A stretch of 33,750 nucleotides of DNA from Candidatus Dormiibacterota bacterium (GTDB lineage Bacteria; Chloroflexota; Dormibacteria; Dormibacterales; Dormibacteraceae): NCBI GenBank assembly GCA_955652675.1, contig CATPBP010000105.1, positions 1-33,750 on the forward strand. Direction: 5' to 3'. Numbering within the stretch: position 1 is the first letter of the stretch; each line of letters begins with the position of its first letter. Under the pieces are notes generated by a model. It was not told the DNA's origin, searched no databases, and saw nothing but the letters and a program-made list of their open reading frames with translations. Positions 16,746 to 25,328 of the stretch are shown here, piece by piece. The translations under genes and the position numbers were made by a program.

Positions 16746-17456
16746 ATGCTCAAGATCTGGGATCCGGCCAACTTTCGGCGGACGCTGGGAGGCCTGTGCC
16801 TCATCCTCGCACCGATCCTCTTCGCCGTCGCGGAGATCAGCTACCCAGCGGGCGGCGGCGGCGCCCAGCAGCTCGACACGGCGGCGCGCAATCACAACCT
16901 GATGCTGGCCGACATCTACATCGGCATCGTCTCCGCCATCCTCTTCATCCCCGCCGTCTACGCGCTCCTGCACGTGACTCGAAGGCGGGGCGTCGTGCTC
17001 GGCCACGTGGCGGGCATTCTGACCGTGGTTGGTCTTGCGCTCTCCCACCTGGCCCTGGCCGGGCTGCAGCTCATGCTATGGGCGATGGCGAATCCCGGCA
17101 TCGACCGCCAGGCGATGGCCGCATTTCTCGACAAGACGATGCAGAACCCGGCCGGTCTACCCCTGGTGATGGGACACAACCTCTTCGCTCTCGGCCTGAT
17201 CCTCTTCGGCATCGCGCTCTGGCGATCGGGCTTCGGCTACCGCTGGGCGGGCCCGGCTATTTCGATCGGCGTGGTGGTCGACATAGTGGGAGGCACGATC
17301 GGTCTCCCTGACCTGCTGCTGGGCATCGTCAGCGACGCCATGTTCGTTACGGGCCTGGCCGCCGTGGGCCTCAACGTGCTGTTGACGTCCGACGCCGAAT
17401 GGGAGGCCGGCCCTGAGACCGTCCGTTCCACCCAGCCGGTAGTGGCCCCCGTATGA
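16746..17456 (+). CDS. Multi-pass membrane protein of unknown function
   Basis: The ATG at 16746 is preceded by GGAGG with good spacing; the same frame is open further upstream, but that part lacks coding character. The 236-residue product has about six hydrophobic segments (near 12-30, 52-72, 82-105, 136-158, 164-185 and 190-212). A soluble loop with GGGGAQQLDTAARNHN follows the first. The overall plan recalls DUF4386-like proteins but I cannot assign a family. It is divergent from the two-component operon and shares its regulatory region, so it is a candidate target of that system. Confidence 0.75.
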   Translation: MLKIWDPANFRRTLGGLCLILAPILFAVAEISYPAGGGGAQQLDTAARNHNLMLADIYIGIVSAILFIPAVYALLHVTRRRGVVLGHVAGILTVVGLALSHLALAGLQLMLWAMANPGIDRQAMAAFLDKTMQNPAGLPLVMGHNLFALGLILFGIALWRSGFGYRWAGPAISIGVVVDIVGGTIGLPDLLLGIVSDAMFVTGLAAVGLNVLLTSDAEWEAGPETVRSTQPVVAPV

Positions 17457-17525
17457 CGAGGCGCCTGGAGAAGGTCTAGCGATCAGGCGCACTCCACGTT
17501 CCAGCGGGAAGCGTTCCGGCCAACC

Positions 17526-17568
17526 ATGTCACAGGTAGCTCAAGAATTACTTGGGGTACTTGTGACAT
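17526..17568 (+). promoter_or_regulatory. Inverted repeat at the start of an AbiEi-like gene remnant
   Basis: ATGTCACAGGTA (17526-17537) and TACTTGTGACAT (17557-17568) are inverted copies matching at 11 of 12 positions, 19 bases apart. The right arm runs into the ATG of the remnant. AbiEi antitoxins bind inverted repeats in their promoters, so this looks like the fossil operator of an autoregulated gene. Confidence 0.55.
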
Positions 17569-17646
17569 GAAGCCGGATCCAGACCGTCTTTACTAGATCG
17601 CCGAGGTCGAGCGGCGCTACTTCACTACGGCTCAGCTGGAGAGCAG
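17567..17646 (+). pseudogene. 5' remnant of AbiEi-like antitoxin/winged-helix gene
   Basis: The ATG at 17567 opens MKPDPDRLY, then an in-frame TAG (17594-17596), then IAEVERRYFTTAQLE. Solitary AbiEi-type proteins of soil bacteria start just this way (M-K-P-D-x-x-x-L-x-x-I-A-E...G-Y-F-T-T-x-Q-A), leading into the HTH. After about 27 codons the similarity ends where the TadG-like remnant of the other strand begins, so most of the gene is gone. The premature stop plus truncation make it dead. Confidence 0.5.
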
Positions 17647-18230
17647 GTGTGCGGGAGCGCCCCGCAATGAAACGGTGACCGTGATGGTGTCCACCGCGCG
17701 AACGTTGACTGTGGTGTTGTAGCGCATCTGCCAGTACCAGGTGCTGGGTGCGCCGGTCGGGCGGTAGGTGGACGAGATCGGTATCTCCACCCGGACCCAT
17801 TGACCGTTGTAGTAGGCCTGACCCCCAGAGTTGACGAGGGGGAAGGTGGCCGTTCCCGAGCTGGGCACGACGCATGGCGGATTGCCGACCGGCGAGCCCA
17901 TCGAGCAGGTGGGTGGGTTGGCTGGTGGATCGGCACGTGATGTGCGCAGGTCATAGATCACGATGCCCGAGCCTGCCGCCGGGGAGCCAGTCGACGCGTC
18001 GAGGATGTCCATCGACGCGCTGCCGCCGTTCGCGTTGATGTCGCCGGGGTCGTATATGTCGACGTCGACTGTCTGCCCGGCGTATTAGGGCGGCTGCGGT
18101 GGTCCCAGTTCTCGCAGAAGTTGTGGGCCGAGCGCGGCACTGCCGGGTTCATGTCCGGGCTGAAGGCGGCGTTGTAAACGTATATCTGGCCGCCCTGGGG
18201 GAGGAAGACCTGATAGTTGTAGCCACCGCG
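17632..18230 (-). pseudogene. C-terminal remnant of a TadG-like / secreted pilus-assembly protein
   Basis: On the minus strand GGYNYQVFLPQGGQIYVYN, AAFSPDMNPAVPRSAHNF and CENWDHRSR read in one frame. A one-base slip near 18080-18090 adds a stop (CCTAATACG). The reading then continues YAGQTVDVDIYDPGDIN, SMDILDASTG and on to NTTVNVRAVDTITVTV and a proper TGA at 17632. Extracellular beta-rich text with a YDPGD motif matches the C-terminal part of TadG-like Flp-pilus proteins. The N-terminal membrane anchor and the von Willebrand or TadE part are absent. An Flp pilin gene lies at 28938-29138, so a Tad system exists or existed in this genome. Confidence 0.5.
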
Positions 18231-18288
18231 ACTGGGCAGCGTCGCAGCTTTTCGCTCCTCGGAGGGGGAGGGAATTCTTCTCTCTCTC

Positions 18289-20484
18289 CTACCCGCCCTG
18301 GGAGGGTGAAGGGAGGTCTTTGGGGTCGGCCTCGAGCTCGAGGCGGGGTAGTAGGTGGTCCAGCCAGGCGGGGGTCCACCAGTTCCACTCGCCGAGCAGC
18401 TGCATCGCTGCCGGGACCAGCACCAGGCGGATCACGATGGCGTCCACGAACACGGCCACGGCCAGACCCAGACCGAACTCCTTGATCGGCCGCGAGCTGT
18501 TGGCGAGAAAGGCGAGAAAGACCGTCGCCATGATGGCTGCGGCGGCTCCGATGACCCGCATGGTGGAGGCCAGGCCCTCGGCCACGGCCGCATGGGTCGG
18601 TCGGCCGGCTCGATGGCGCTCCCGGACCCGGCTGAGGAGGAACACCTCGTAGTCAGTGGAGAGCCCGAACAGGATCGCGAACAGGATCATCGGCAGGTAC
18701 GCCTCGACGGGCCCGGTGGCGTCCAGGCCGATCAGCCTCATACCCCAGCCCCACTGGAAGACGGCGACCAGGACGCCGTAGGAGGCACCCACGGAGAGCA
18801 GGTTCATCACCGCTGCCGTGGCGGGGATGGCGAGGGAGCGGAAGATCGTCATCAGAAGGAGCGAGCTGAGGCCGATCACGATCGCGAAGAAGAGCGGGAT
18901 ACGCGCCTGCGTCTGAGCCACGATGTCGACCAGCGCCGCGGTTCCGCCGCCCACGTAGGCCTGCATGCCCGTCCCGGCGGTGGCGGGCGGGATGACGCTG
19001 TCGCGCAGGCGATCGACCAGGGCCGCCGTTCGGGGGTCGGAGGAGCCCGTCGTCGGCACGACCTGAAGAACGGCGGCGCTCCCGTCCGGGCTGATGTTCG
19101 GCGGAGCCACGAGGGCGACGCCGGGGCTCCCCTGGATGGAGGATTGCAACCGCTGGAGCGCCGGCTGCTCCAGCCGGCCGTCCCGCTCTACGACCACGAC
19201 CAGGGGACTCACGAACCCGGGACCGAAACCAGCCACGGTGAGGTCGAACGCACGCCGGCTGTGGAAGCTCTCGGGTTTGGTGCCGTCGTTCGAGAAACCC
19301 AGCTGCATCTGCAGGACCGGGATCGCGAGCAGCAGCGGGATCGCGGTTCCTGCGAGGGCCCATAGCCAGGGGCGGCGCTGGATCTGTTCGCTCCAGCGGT
19401 GGCCGAATCCGCGCTCCGTGTCGGCCACGCTGCCGTCGTGGTACAGGCGCTCTATCCGCCAGCGGTCGAGGTTGCGGCCAACCAGGCTGAGCACCGCCGG
19501 CAGCAAGGTCACCGCCACCAGGACGTTGACGGCGACGACGATGGCGGCCGCGAGCCCCAGGTTGCCGATGAACGGGATGCCGATCACGTAGAGGCCCATC
19601 AGCGCGATGACCACGAGGCTCCCAGCTGTCAGAACGGCGCGGCCCGAGGTCTCCACAGCCGTCACGACAGCCTCTTCAGGGCTGGCCCCGGCATTGAGGG
19701 CCTGCCGGTGACGCGTGATGATGAAGAGCGCGTAGTCGATCCCTATGCCGAGGCCGATCATGGCCACGAAGGACGGCGTGATGGTGCTGAAATCCCCGAA
19801 ACGGGCGGCGGCTCCCACCAGCAGCAGTCCGCAGCCCAGACCGATCAGAGCCGAGAGCAGCGGCAGGCCCATCACCAGGAAGGAGCCGAATACCAGGAGC
19901 AGGATCAACACCGCCGCCACCAGGCCAACGCTCTCGTAGGGATCGTGGCCCGAGCCCTCATGGGCGGAAACCACGTTGCCGCCCACCTGCACGGTCAGCC
20001 CGCTCCCGCCACTGCCATCGGCCAGACGCTCGAGCGCCTGCACGCTGGAATCCGGGAGGGCACCCGCTTGCCGGTCGTACTGCAGCACCACGTACGCGTA
20101 GCGGCCGTCTCGCGAGAACAACGGCGGTGACACGGACGTCACGTTGGGAAGTGGCCGCGCCTGCACCAAGAGCTTCTGGAAGCGAGGGCCGGCGGCTGGC
20201 GATTGGATGCCCGCCGGCGCGTAAGCCACCAGGATGGCGGTGTCGCCCGCCTGGGCGGGGAAACGGTGCTTGAGCACGTCCTGGGCTTGCTGGGAGGGCG
20301 CTCCGGGCAGGGTGAAGTTGTCTACGTAGGCGCCACCGGCCTGCCGAACCAGGAACCCGAGGACGAGAAGGCCCGCGGCCCAAGAGGCCACCACCAGCCA
20401 GCGCCGTCGCGCCGCAAATCTAGCCACAGCCGTTACCAGACCCGCGCGTCCGCCGCCGGTCTCCGGCCTCACCGTCCCGCTCAT
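18289..20484 (-). CDS. MMPL-family RND-type transporter
   Basis: The 731-residue protein has the standard MMPL plan. One N-terminal helix (about 27-47) is followed by an extracytoplasmic domain to about 170, then five helices to about 335. A second long helix and extracytoplasmic domain (about 370-530) precede five C-terminal helices to about 700. The motifs GLGIGIDYALFIITRHR and FGLSTDYEVFLLSRVRE carry the proton-relay Asp-Tyr pairs of helices 4 and 10. Relatives export lipids or hydrophobic compounds using the proton gradient. It stands alone on the minus strand. The 200 bases before it contain no divergent regulator. Confidence 0.92.
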   Translation of the reverse strand: MSGTVRPETGGGRAGLVTAVARFAARRRWLVVASWAAGLLVLGFLVRQAGGAYVDNFTLPGAPSQQAQDVLKHRFPAQAGDTAILVAYAPAGIQSPAAGPRFQKLLVQARPLPNVTSVSPPLFSRDGRYAYVVLQYDRQAGALPDSSVQALERLADGSGGSGLTVQVGGNVVSAHEGSGHDPYESVGLVAAVLILLLVFGSFLVMGLPLLSALIGLGCGLLLVGAAARFGDFSTITPSFVAMIGLGIGIDYALFIITRHRQALNAGASPEEAVVTAVETSGRAVLTAGSLVVIALMGLYVIGIPFIGNLGLAAAIVVAVNVLVAVTLLPAVLSLVGRNLDRWRIERLYHDGSVADTERGFGHRWSEQIQRRPWLWALAGTAIPLLLAIPVLQMQLGFSNDGTKPESFHSRRAFDLTVAGFGPGFVSPLVVVVERDGRLEQPALQRLQSSIQGSPGVALVAPPNISPDGSAAVLQVVPTTGSSDPRTAALVDRLRDSVIPPATAGTGMQAYVGGGTAALVDIVAQTQARIPLFFAIVIGLSSLLLMTIFRSLAIPATAAVMNLLSVGASYGVLVAVFQWGWGMRLIGLDATGPVEAYLPMILFAILFGLSTDYEVFLLSRVRERHRAGRPTHAAVAEGLASTMRVIGAAAAIMATVFLAFLANSSRPIKEFGLGLAVAVFVDAIVIRLVLVPAAMQLLGEWNWWTPAWLDHLLPRLELEADPKDLPSPSQGG

Positions 20485-20687
20485 GCCGTCAAATTCCCTG
20501 CTCCAGGGCTACGAAGTGGATTTCCCACCGGACAGTTAGAGGCGCACCGGGTACCTCAGGGTTCCGGGCGAACTGAAATGGAGCTTTTACTCGAGCGAGA
20601 GGCTTGCGGACCCCTTTTAGGGCGCTGTTATCATGAAAAATTAACCTGCGGGAGAGTTATCCAGGCTCCTACGTTCAGGAGGTCGTT

Positions 20688-21017
20688 ATGACCCAGCTCG
20701 ACACCCAGCATTGGCATGTGGAGGTGACCTTCCCTGGCCACCGGAAGGCCTACGAGAACGATTCCTTCAACGACATCGACAGCGCGGTCGGTTACGCCGA
20801 ACAGGCTCGTGACAACCTGCGCCAGAGCGGCCACCAGGTCACCGAGGTCGATCGCCCGGACGACGACGTGGCCGGCGTCGTGCAGCGCTACCGCGCCAGG
20901 GGCCAGCGGGGCGACACGGCGGCGATAATCGAGGTCCGGCCCTGCTACCAGGAGCGTTGTCTGCCAGGCCCGTCGCGTCGACACCCGGTGGTGCCTCAGA
21001 CGGCTGGACGCCGCTGA
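20688..21017 (+). CDS. Small soluble protein of unknown function
   Basis: The 109-residue frame has a textbook AGGAGG site eight bases before the ATG. Residues 7-70 look like a compact alpha/beta domain: QHWHVEVTFPGHRKAYE, then DIDSAVGYAEQARDNLRQSG, then HQVTEVDRPDD. The Arg-rich last 40 residues look disordered. I do not recognise the family. It faces away from the MMPL gene and converges on the NHL lipoprotein gene. Confidence 0.65.
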   Translation: MTQLDTQHWHVEVTFPGHRKAYENDSFNDIDSAVGYAEQARDNLRQSGHQVTEVDRPDDDVAGVVQRYRARGQRGDTAAIIEVRPCYQERCLPGPSRRHPVVPQTAGRR

Positions 21018-21070
21018 CACCAGGCCGTCTCTGACGCGACCGCGCGCAGCGTCAAGCGGCAGGCGGGGTG

Positions 21071-22183
21071 CTAGACGACTGTGGAGATCGACCCGTCCCG
21101 GGTGACGCGGCGGACGCGGTCGTTCCCGGTGTCGGCGATGTAGAGGTCTCCGTCGGCGGCCACCGCAACCCCCTGCGGAAACTTGAGGGTGGCCGCGGCG
21201 GCGGCGCCGCCGTCGCCGGTGCGGCCTGCCAGGCCGGTTCCCGCCACCGTCTCGATCATCCCTGCAGGGGTCACCTTCCGCACCTGGTTGTGCAGGTCGT
21301 CGGCGATGTAGAGGTTTCCGTCCGCGTCGACCGCCAGCCCGTGCGGGTAGATGTCGGCGGAAAGGGCCCTCTGGCGCCCGGGCGCGCTCACTGACCCTCC
21401 GCCCGCGAAGCGAGAGATCCTGCCCCCAGCGATCTTCCTGACTGTGCTGCTGTAGCCGTCTGAGAGATACACCGTGGCGGTCGCGTCCGCAGCGATGCCC
21501 AGGGGATCTCCGATCCGGGCCAGCGCCGCGGGCCCGCCGTCTCCGCTGGACACACGCTCGCCGATGCCCGCGATGGTGGAGATGCGGCCGTCTCGGGTGA
21601 CCCTGGCCACGTACCGATTGCCGCCGTCGGCCACGTAGAGATCGCCGGCGCCGTCGGTCGCCAGGCCGTCGGGAGTACAGAGCGCGGCCTTGGCGGCCGG
21701 GCCGGAAGGGGCCGCCCCGGTGCCGCAGCTGCCGGTGCCGGCCACGGTCCGCACGGTTCCGTCCGCCGCCAGCCGCAGGACCCGTGCGTCCTCTGTCCCT
21801 ATGTAGACGTTGCCGGCCGCGTCTGCGGAGAGGGATTGTGGCGCGGCCAACCGGCTCCGAACTCCCGGGGCTCCGGCGTCGGGGTTCTCGTTCCCGCCCC
21901 CGGCGACGACGCTCACCGCGCCGCTGGGGGCAATCTTCAACACCCGGTAGGCCAGCGAATCGGCAATGAAGAGGTTGCAGCCGCGGTCGAGGACGATACT
22001 GCGCGGCCGGCTCAGCCGGATCTTGGCGTGCGCGGAGGCAGGTCCACAGCCCGCCTCCTGCCGCGCCGACGCCGGGCTCTGGTGGACCTGCTCGGAACTC
22101 TGGCCGGCGGGCATCCCCGTACATGCCAACGGCAGCATGAGCAGGAGCAGCGCCGCCGCCAACCTGGCCGCCAGGCTGCTCAC
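21071..22183 (-). CDS. NHL-repeat beta-propeller protein, probably lipid-anchored
   Basis: A GTG at 22183 overlaps the stop of the upstream fusion gene by GTGA and gives 370 residues. A longer open frame upstream overlaps that gene and is rejected. The first 20 residues are a signal peptide (LAARLAAALLLLMLPLA) with Cys21 next, a near-lipobox. Six NHL blades follow, each built around NLYIADxxNxxVRKVTxxG-like text (for example NLFIADSLAYRVLKI, DLYVADGGNRYVARV and DLYIADTGNDRVRRV), enough for one six-bladed propeller. The likely role is surface binding of a polymer or partner. Coupling with the polysaccharide synthase suggests an envelope function. Confidence 0.87.
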   Translation of the reverse strand: MSSLAARLAAALLLLMLPLACTGMPAGQSSEQVHQSPASARQEAGCGPASAHAKIRLSRPRSIVLDRGCNLFIADSLAYRVLKIAPSGAVSVVAGGGNENPDAGAPGVRSRLAAPQSLSADAAGNVYIGTEDARVLRLAADGTVRTVAGTGSCGTGAAPSGPAAKAALCTPDGLATDGAGDLYVADGGNRYVARVTRDGRISTIAGIGERVSSGDGGPAALARIGDPLGIAADATATVYLSDGYSSTVRKIAGGRISRFAGGGSVSAPGRQRALSADIYPHGLAVDADGNLYIADDLHNQVRKVTPAGMIETVAGTGLAGRTGDGGAAAAATLKFPQGVAVAADGDLYIADTGNDRVRRVTRDGSISTVV

Positions 22184-25100
22184 CGGTCCGAGCCGGCGGG
22201 TCCGGCGCCGATCGTCGAGGTTCCCCGGCGGACCACGGGATTCCAGCCCACCCGTATGCCGCGGAACGCGCGCACGATCGCCTTCAGCGCCATCACGTAC
22301 AGAAATTGCCGGTAGAAGAGGTTCTGGAGAGGGACCAGGAGGGCGAGGACGACGGGTTCTCGGTCGACGGCGAGCGCCCAGGCGGCCAGAAGGACCAGCG
22401 CGGCGTTGTAGACCAAGGTCACGGCAAGGACCTGGGGCGCCCAGCTGACCAGAGGCGAGAGCAGGAGCGTCAGGTCGATGGTCGGAGCCATCAGCGGCAG
22501 GATGAGCTGGACGCTCCACATGGCCGGCAGAGCCACCATCCCGAGGGCGCCGGCCCGTGGCGAGAAGGTGGCCTGGCGATGCTTCCACAGGCACTGGAGG
22601 GTGCCGAAGGCCCAACGGCTGCGCTGCCGGCTGAGCCCTCTGAGCGTCTGTGGCGCCTCCGTGTAGGCCACCGCGCGGGGAGCGTAGGCGACCCGGTATC
22701 CACGCCGTCCGAGCGCCAGCGTCACGTCCGTGTCCTCCGCCAGCGTAGCGGCGCTGAACCCGCCCACCTCATCGACCGCGGCTCGGCGCCAGGCGCCCAC
22801 CGCCCCGGGGACCACCGGGACGCAGCCGAGCAGCGCGTAGGCGCGCCGTTCCAGATTGAGCGTGAGAACGTACTCGACCACCTGGAACCAGGTCAGGAGG
22901 TTGAGGCGGTTTCCCACCTTTGGGTTGCCCGCCACGGCGCCCACCCGGGAGTTTCCGAACGGCCTGACCAGATGGCCGACGGTGGAGCGGGTGAAGAGGG
23001 TGTCCGCGTCGAGGGCGACCATGACCGGATGGCGGGCGGAGGCGAAGCCGACGCGCAGAGCGTGCGCCTTGCCAGACTGCGGCTGGCGGATGAGGCGCAC
23101 GCCCCGGCCGGCGAAGCCGGCCACCACAGCCGCCGTGGCGTCGCCGGAGCCGTCGTCGACGACTATCACCTCGAGCTCTGGGTAGTCGCTCTCCAGCAGC
23201 GCCTCGAGGGTGCGACCGATCACCGCCTCCTCGTCGTGGGCGGCCAGCAGCGCCGTCACCGGGCCGCGGTAGGGGGTGCTGCCGGCGCGGCCGCCGAGGG
23301 TCCAGTGGAGGAAGCTCAGCAGGCCGAGGAGCATGACGCGGGCGAAGACGAGCACGAGCACCGCTGTGACGATGGCCAGCCACCAGGCGCCGCCGTTGAC
23401 GGCCAGCCATCCCGAGGCGAGCAGGAGGAGCCCGAGCGCGATGTCCGGCCGCCCCGCCGGCGGCATCGCGGTTTCGCTCGGCTGGCCGATGGTCTCGGCG
23501 ATGGTGAGCGGCCGGATTCCCCTGGTGCGCAACCCCTGCAGGATCGCGGGCAGGGCTGCAACAGTCTGAGAGCGGTCGCCGCCGCCGTCGTGGAGCAGGA
23601 CGACCTGTCCGCCAGGGTCCGCGAGCGCTCGCGCCACGATTGCGTCGGTCCCTGGCCGCGCCCAGTCGGAGGTGTCGAAGGCCTGTCCCACCAGCCGGTA
23701 TCCGAGGCGGGCCGGCCGGTCGATCACCTCCTGGTCGGTGTCCTGTGGCTCTGCCAGCGAGGTCATGTAGGGGTAGCGGAAGATCGTGGTCGAGCGCCCG
23801 GTCGCGGCCTCGGTGACCCGCTGGGTGGCGCTGAGCTCGAGCGAGAACCGCCAGTCCGGCGCGAATTCAAGCCCGGCCGGATGGTTGTAGGTGTGGTTGC
23901 CCAGCTCATGCCCCTCCGCGCGCATCCGGGCCAGAAGGCCGGGATGCTGGACGGCGGCGCTTCCGACCACGAAGAAGGTCGCGTGCGCCCCGTAGGCCCG
24001 CAAGATATCCAGGATGCGCGGGGTCCAGCGGGGGTCGGGACCGTCGTCGAAGGTCAATGCCACGGTCCCCGGGCGCGGGTCGGCGAAGCTGATCTGGAGC
24101 GGCTTGGGGAGTACCTGATAGGTCTCGTCGACGACCTCGTCTGCCGTCCCATCTGAAGACACCTGCCGGCGTCCGAGCTGCTCTGTGGGCGAGGCCTGCG
24201 CGACCTGGCCCTGTCCGCTGCGAGCGGCCGTGACTCGCACCTCTGCAGGGACGTTCGCCGCCCGGTCTCCGCGTTCGCCCACCAGGTCCCAGAAGCCGGC
24301 GTCCTCCAGGCCCAGGCGCCAGAGCGAGACGCCGGCGAGGTGGGCCAGCGCCGCCTCACGGAGGAGGGGCTGCAGGCTGGCGGCGTCGTTGAACCAGACC
24401 GTGTGGGGGGTGCCATCGGGCCCCTGGTAGGAGAACCAGGGTTCACGGTTGACGGCGTCCCAGCGTATGGCCTCCGGCCGCCCGGCCCGTTTCAGCGCCT
24501 CGCGGAAGGAGAGCGGCTCGACCTTCCCCGGCGACCAGTCGTAGCCGTAGGCTCCGAGGCCCAGGATGATGCGGCTCGCCGGCACCTCCTGCGTGAACTG
24601 CGCGATGGCGTCCTTGACCCACTGGTAGCCGGCGATGGCTCCAGGCTGGCCTGACAGGCTGTGCTGGTCATAGGCCATCAGAACCAGCCAGTCGGCGGTG
24701 GTCCCGAGCGCTCTCGCGTCGTAGGCACGATGGTCCACGGGGATGTCCACGGTGACCTTCTTGGCAGCCTGATGGAAGAGGATCGAGAGCTCCTGCAGGA
24801 AGCCGGAGTAAAGATCGCGCAGGGCCGAGGGCAGCTCCTCGAAGTCGAGGTTGACCCCATCGGCGTCGGAGTCGAGCACGTTCCTGAGCATCTCGGCCGC
24901 GACCGAACGCCGGGCTGACGGCGAGCCCAGCCAGCGCAGGTCCTCGGCTCTGAAGCGACCGTCTCGGTAGTTCTGGATCACAGGCAGCACCCGCATGTGG
25001 TGGGAGTGCGCGAACTCGACTGTGGTGCGCTGGTCGCCCTCGGCCTGGAGCGTCGCGTCGGCGGTGAGGTAGATCCCGGTGGGGGCGAGATCGGTGACCC

Positions 25101-25305
25101 GGTTGAGGCGCCCCAGCAGCTCGCTCAGAGTACCGCCGGCACTGTCATAGAAGGCCAGCGTGGCCGGCGCCGAGACGGCTTCTGCCGGTGGGGGGGGCAT
25201 GGCGACGATCCCCGCGAGGCAGAGAAGCAGGGCGAGGCCAGCAAGCAGGACACGACCGGGGGCCTGGTACGCCGCCGGTCTCTGGGGCTGCTGGACCAGT
25301 CTCAA
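22180..25305 (-). CDS. GH18 - NodB polysaccharide deacetylase - GT2 glycosyltransferase fusion
   Basis: The 1041-residue protein starts at a TTG (25305) behind GAGACGAGG, just after the upstream gene; the longer frame overlaps that gene and is Arg/Ser-rich junk. After a membrane helix (about 19-36) comes a GH18 domain (about 48-340) with DGVNLDFEE, catalytic Glu156, as in YaaH-type hydrolases. The NodB deacetylase (about 412-605) has TFDDGPD (418-424), the metal pair H471/H475 in NHTYNH, RYPY (510-513) and LHDG (571-574). Two helices lead to a processive GT2 domain with VVDDGS (716), DAD (766-768), ED (857-858) and QRSRW (894-898), then four C-terminal helices. It should polymerise, deacetylate and trim an N-acetylhexosamine-type surface polysaccharide at the membrane. 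Confidence 0.9.
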   Translation of the reverse strand: MRLVQQPQRPAAYQAPGRVLLAGLALLLCLAGIVAMPPPPAEAVSAPATLAFYDSAGGTLSELLGRLNRVTDLAPTGIYLTADATLQAEGDQRTTVEFAHSHHMRVLPVIQNYRDGRFRAEDLRWLGSPSARRSVAAEMLRNVLDSDADGVNLDFEELPSALRDLYSGFLQELSILFHQAAKKVTVDIPVDHRAYDARALGTTADWLVLMAYDQHSLSGQPGAIAGYQWVKDAIAQFTQEVPASRIILGLGAYGYDWSPGKVEPLSFREALKRAGRPEAIRWDAVNREPWFSYQGPDGTPHTVWFNDAASLQPLLREAALAHLAGVSLWRLGLEDAGFWDLVGERGDRAANVPAEVRVTAARSGQGQVAQASPTEQLGRRQVSSDGTADEVVDETYQVLPKPLQISFADPRPGTVALTFDDGPDPRWTPRILDILRAYGAHATFFVVGSAAVQHPGLLARMRAEGHELGNHTYNHPAGLEFAPDWRFSLELSATQRVTEAATGRSTTIFRYPYMTSLAEPQDTDQEVIDRPARLGYRLVGQAFDTSDWARPGTDAIVARALADPGGQVVLLHDGGGDRSQTVAALPAILQGLRTRGIRPLTIAETIGQPSETAMPPAGRPDIALGLLLLASGWLAVNGGAWWLAIVTAVLVLVFARVMLLGLLSFLHWTLGGRAGSTPYRGPVTALLAAHDEEAVIGRTLEALLESDYPELEVIVVDDGSGDATAAVVAGFAGRGVRLIRQPQSGKAHALRVGFASARHPVMVALDADTLFTRSTVGHLVRPFGNSRVGAVAGNPKVGNRLNLLTWFQVVEYVLTLNLERRAYALLGCVPVVPGAVGAWRRAAVDEVGGFSAATLAEDTDVTLALGRRGYRVAYAPRAVAYTEAPQTLRGLSRQRSRWAFGTLQCLWKHRQATFSPRAGALGMVALPAMWSVQLILPLMAPTIDLTLLLSPLVSWAPQVLAVTLVYNAALVLLAAWALAVDREPVVLALLVPLQNLFYRQFLYVMALKAIVRAFRGIRVGWNPVVRRGTSTIGAGPAGSDR

Positions 25306-25328
25306 CCCGAGCCTCGTCTCGCCCCCCG

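Noticed and set aside
20485-20687. Possible riboswitch between the MMPL gene and the 109-residue protein gene
   Set aside because: Only a short stem and no recognisable riboswitch core could be seen; AGGAGG before the ATG explains translation.
22306-24156. 616-residue plus-strand open frame opposite the GH18-NodB-GT2 gene
   Set aside because: No motif, biased composition, no ribosome site. The opposite strand carries three intact catalytic domains.
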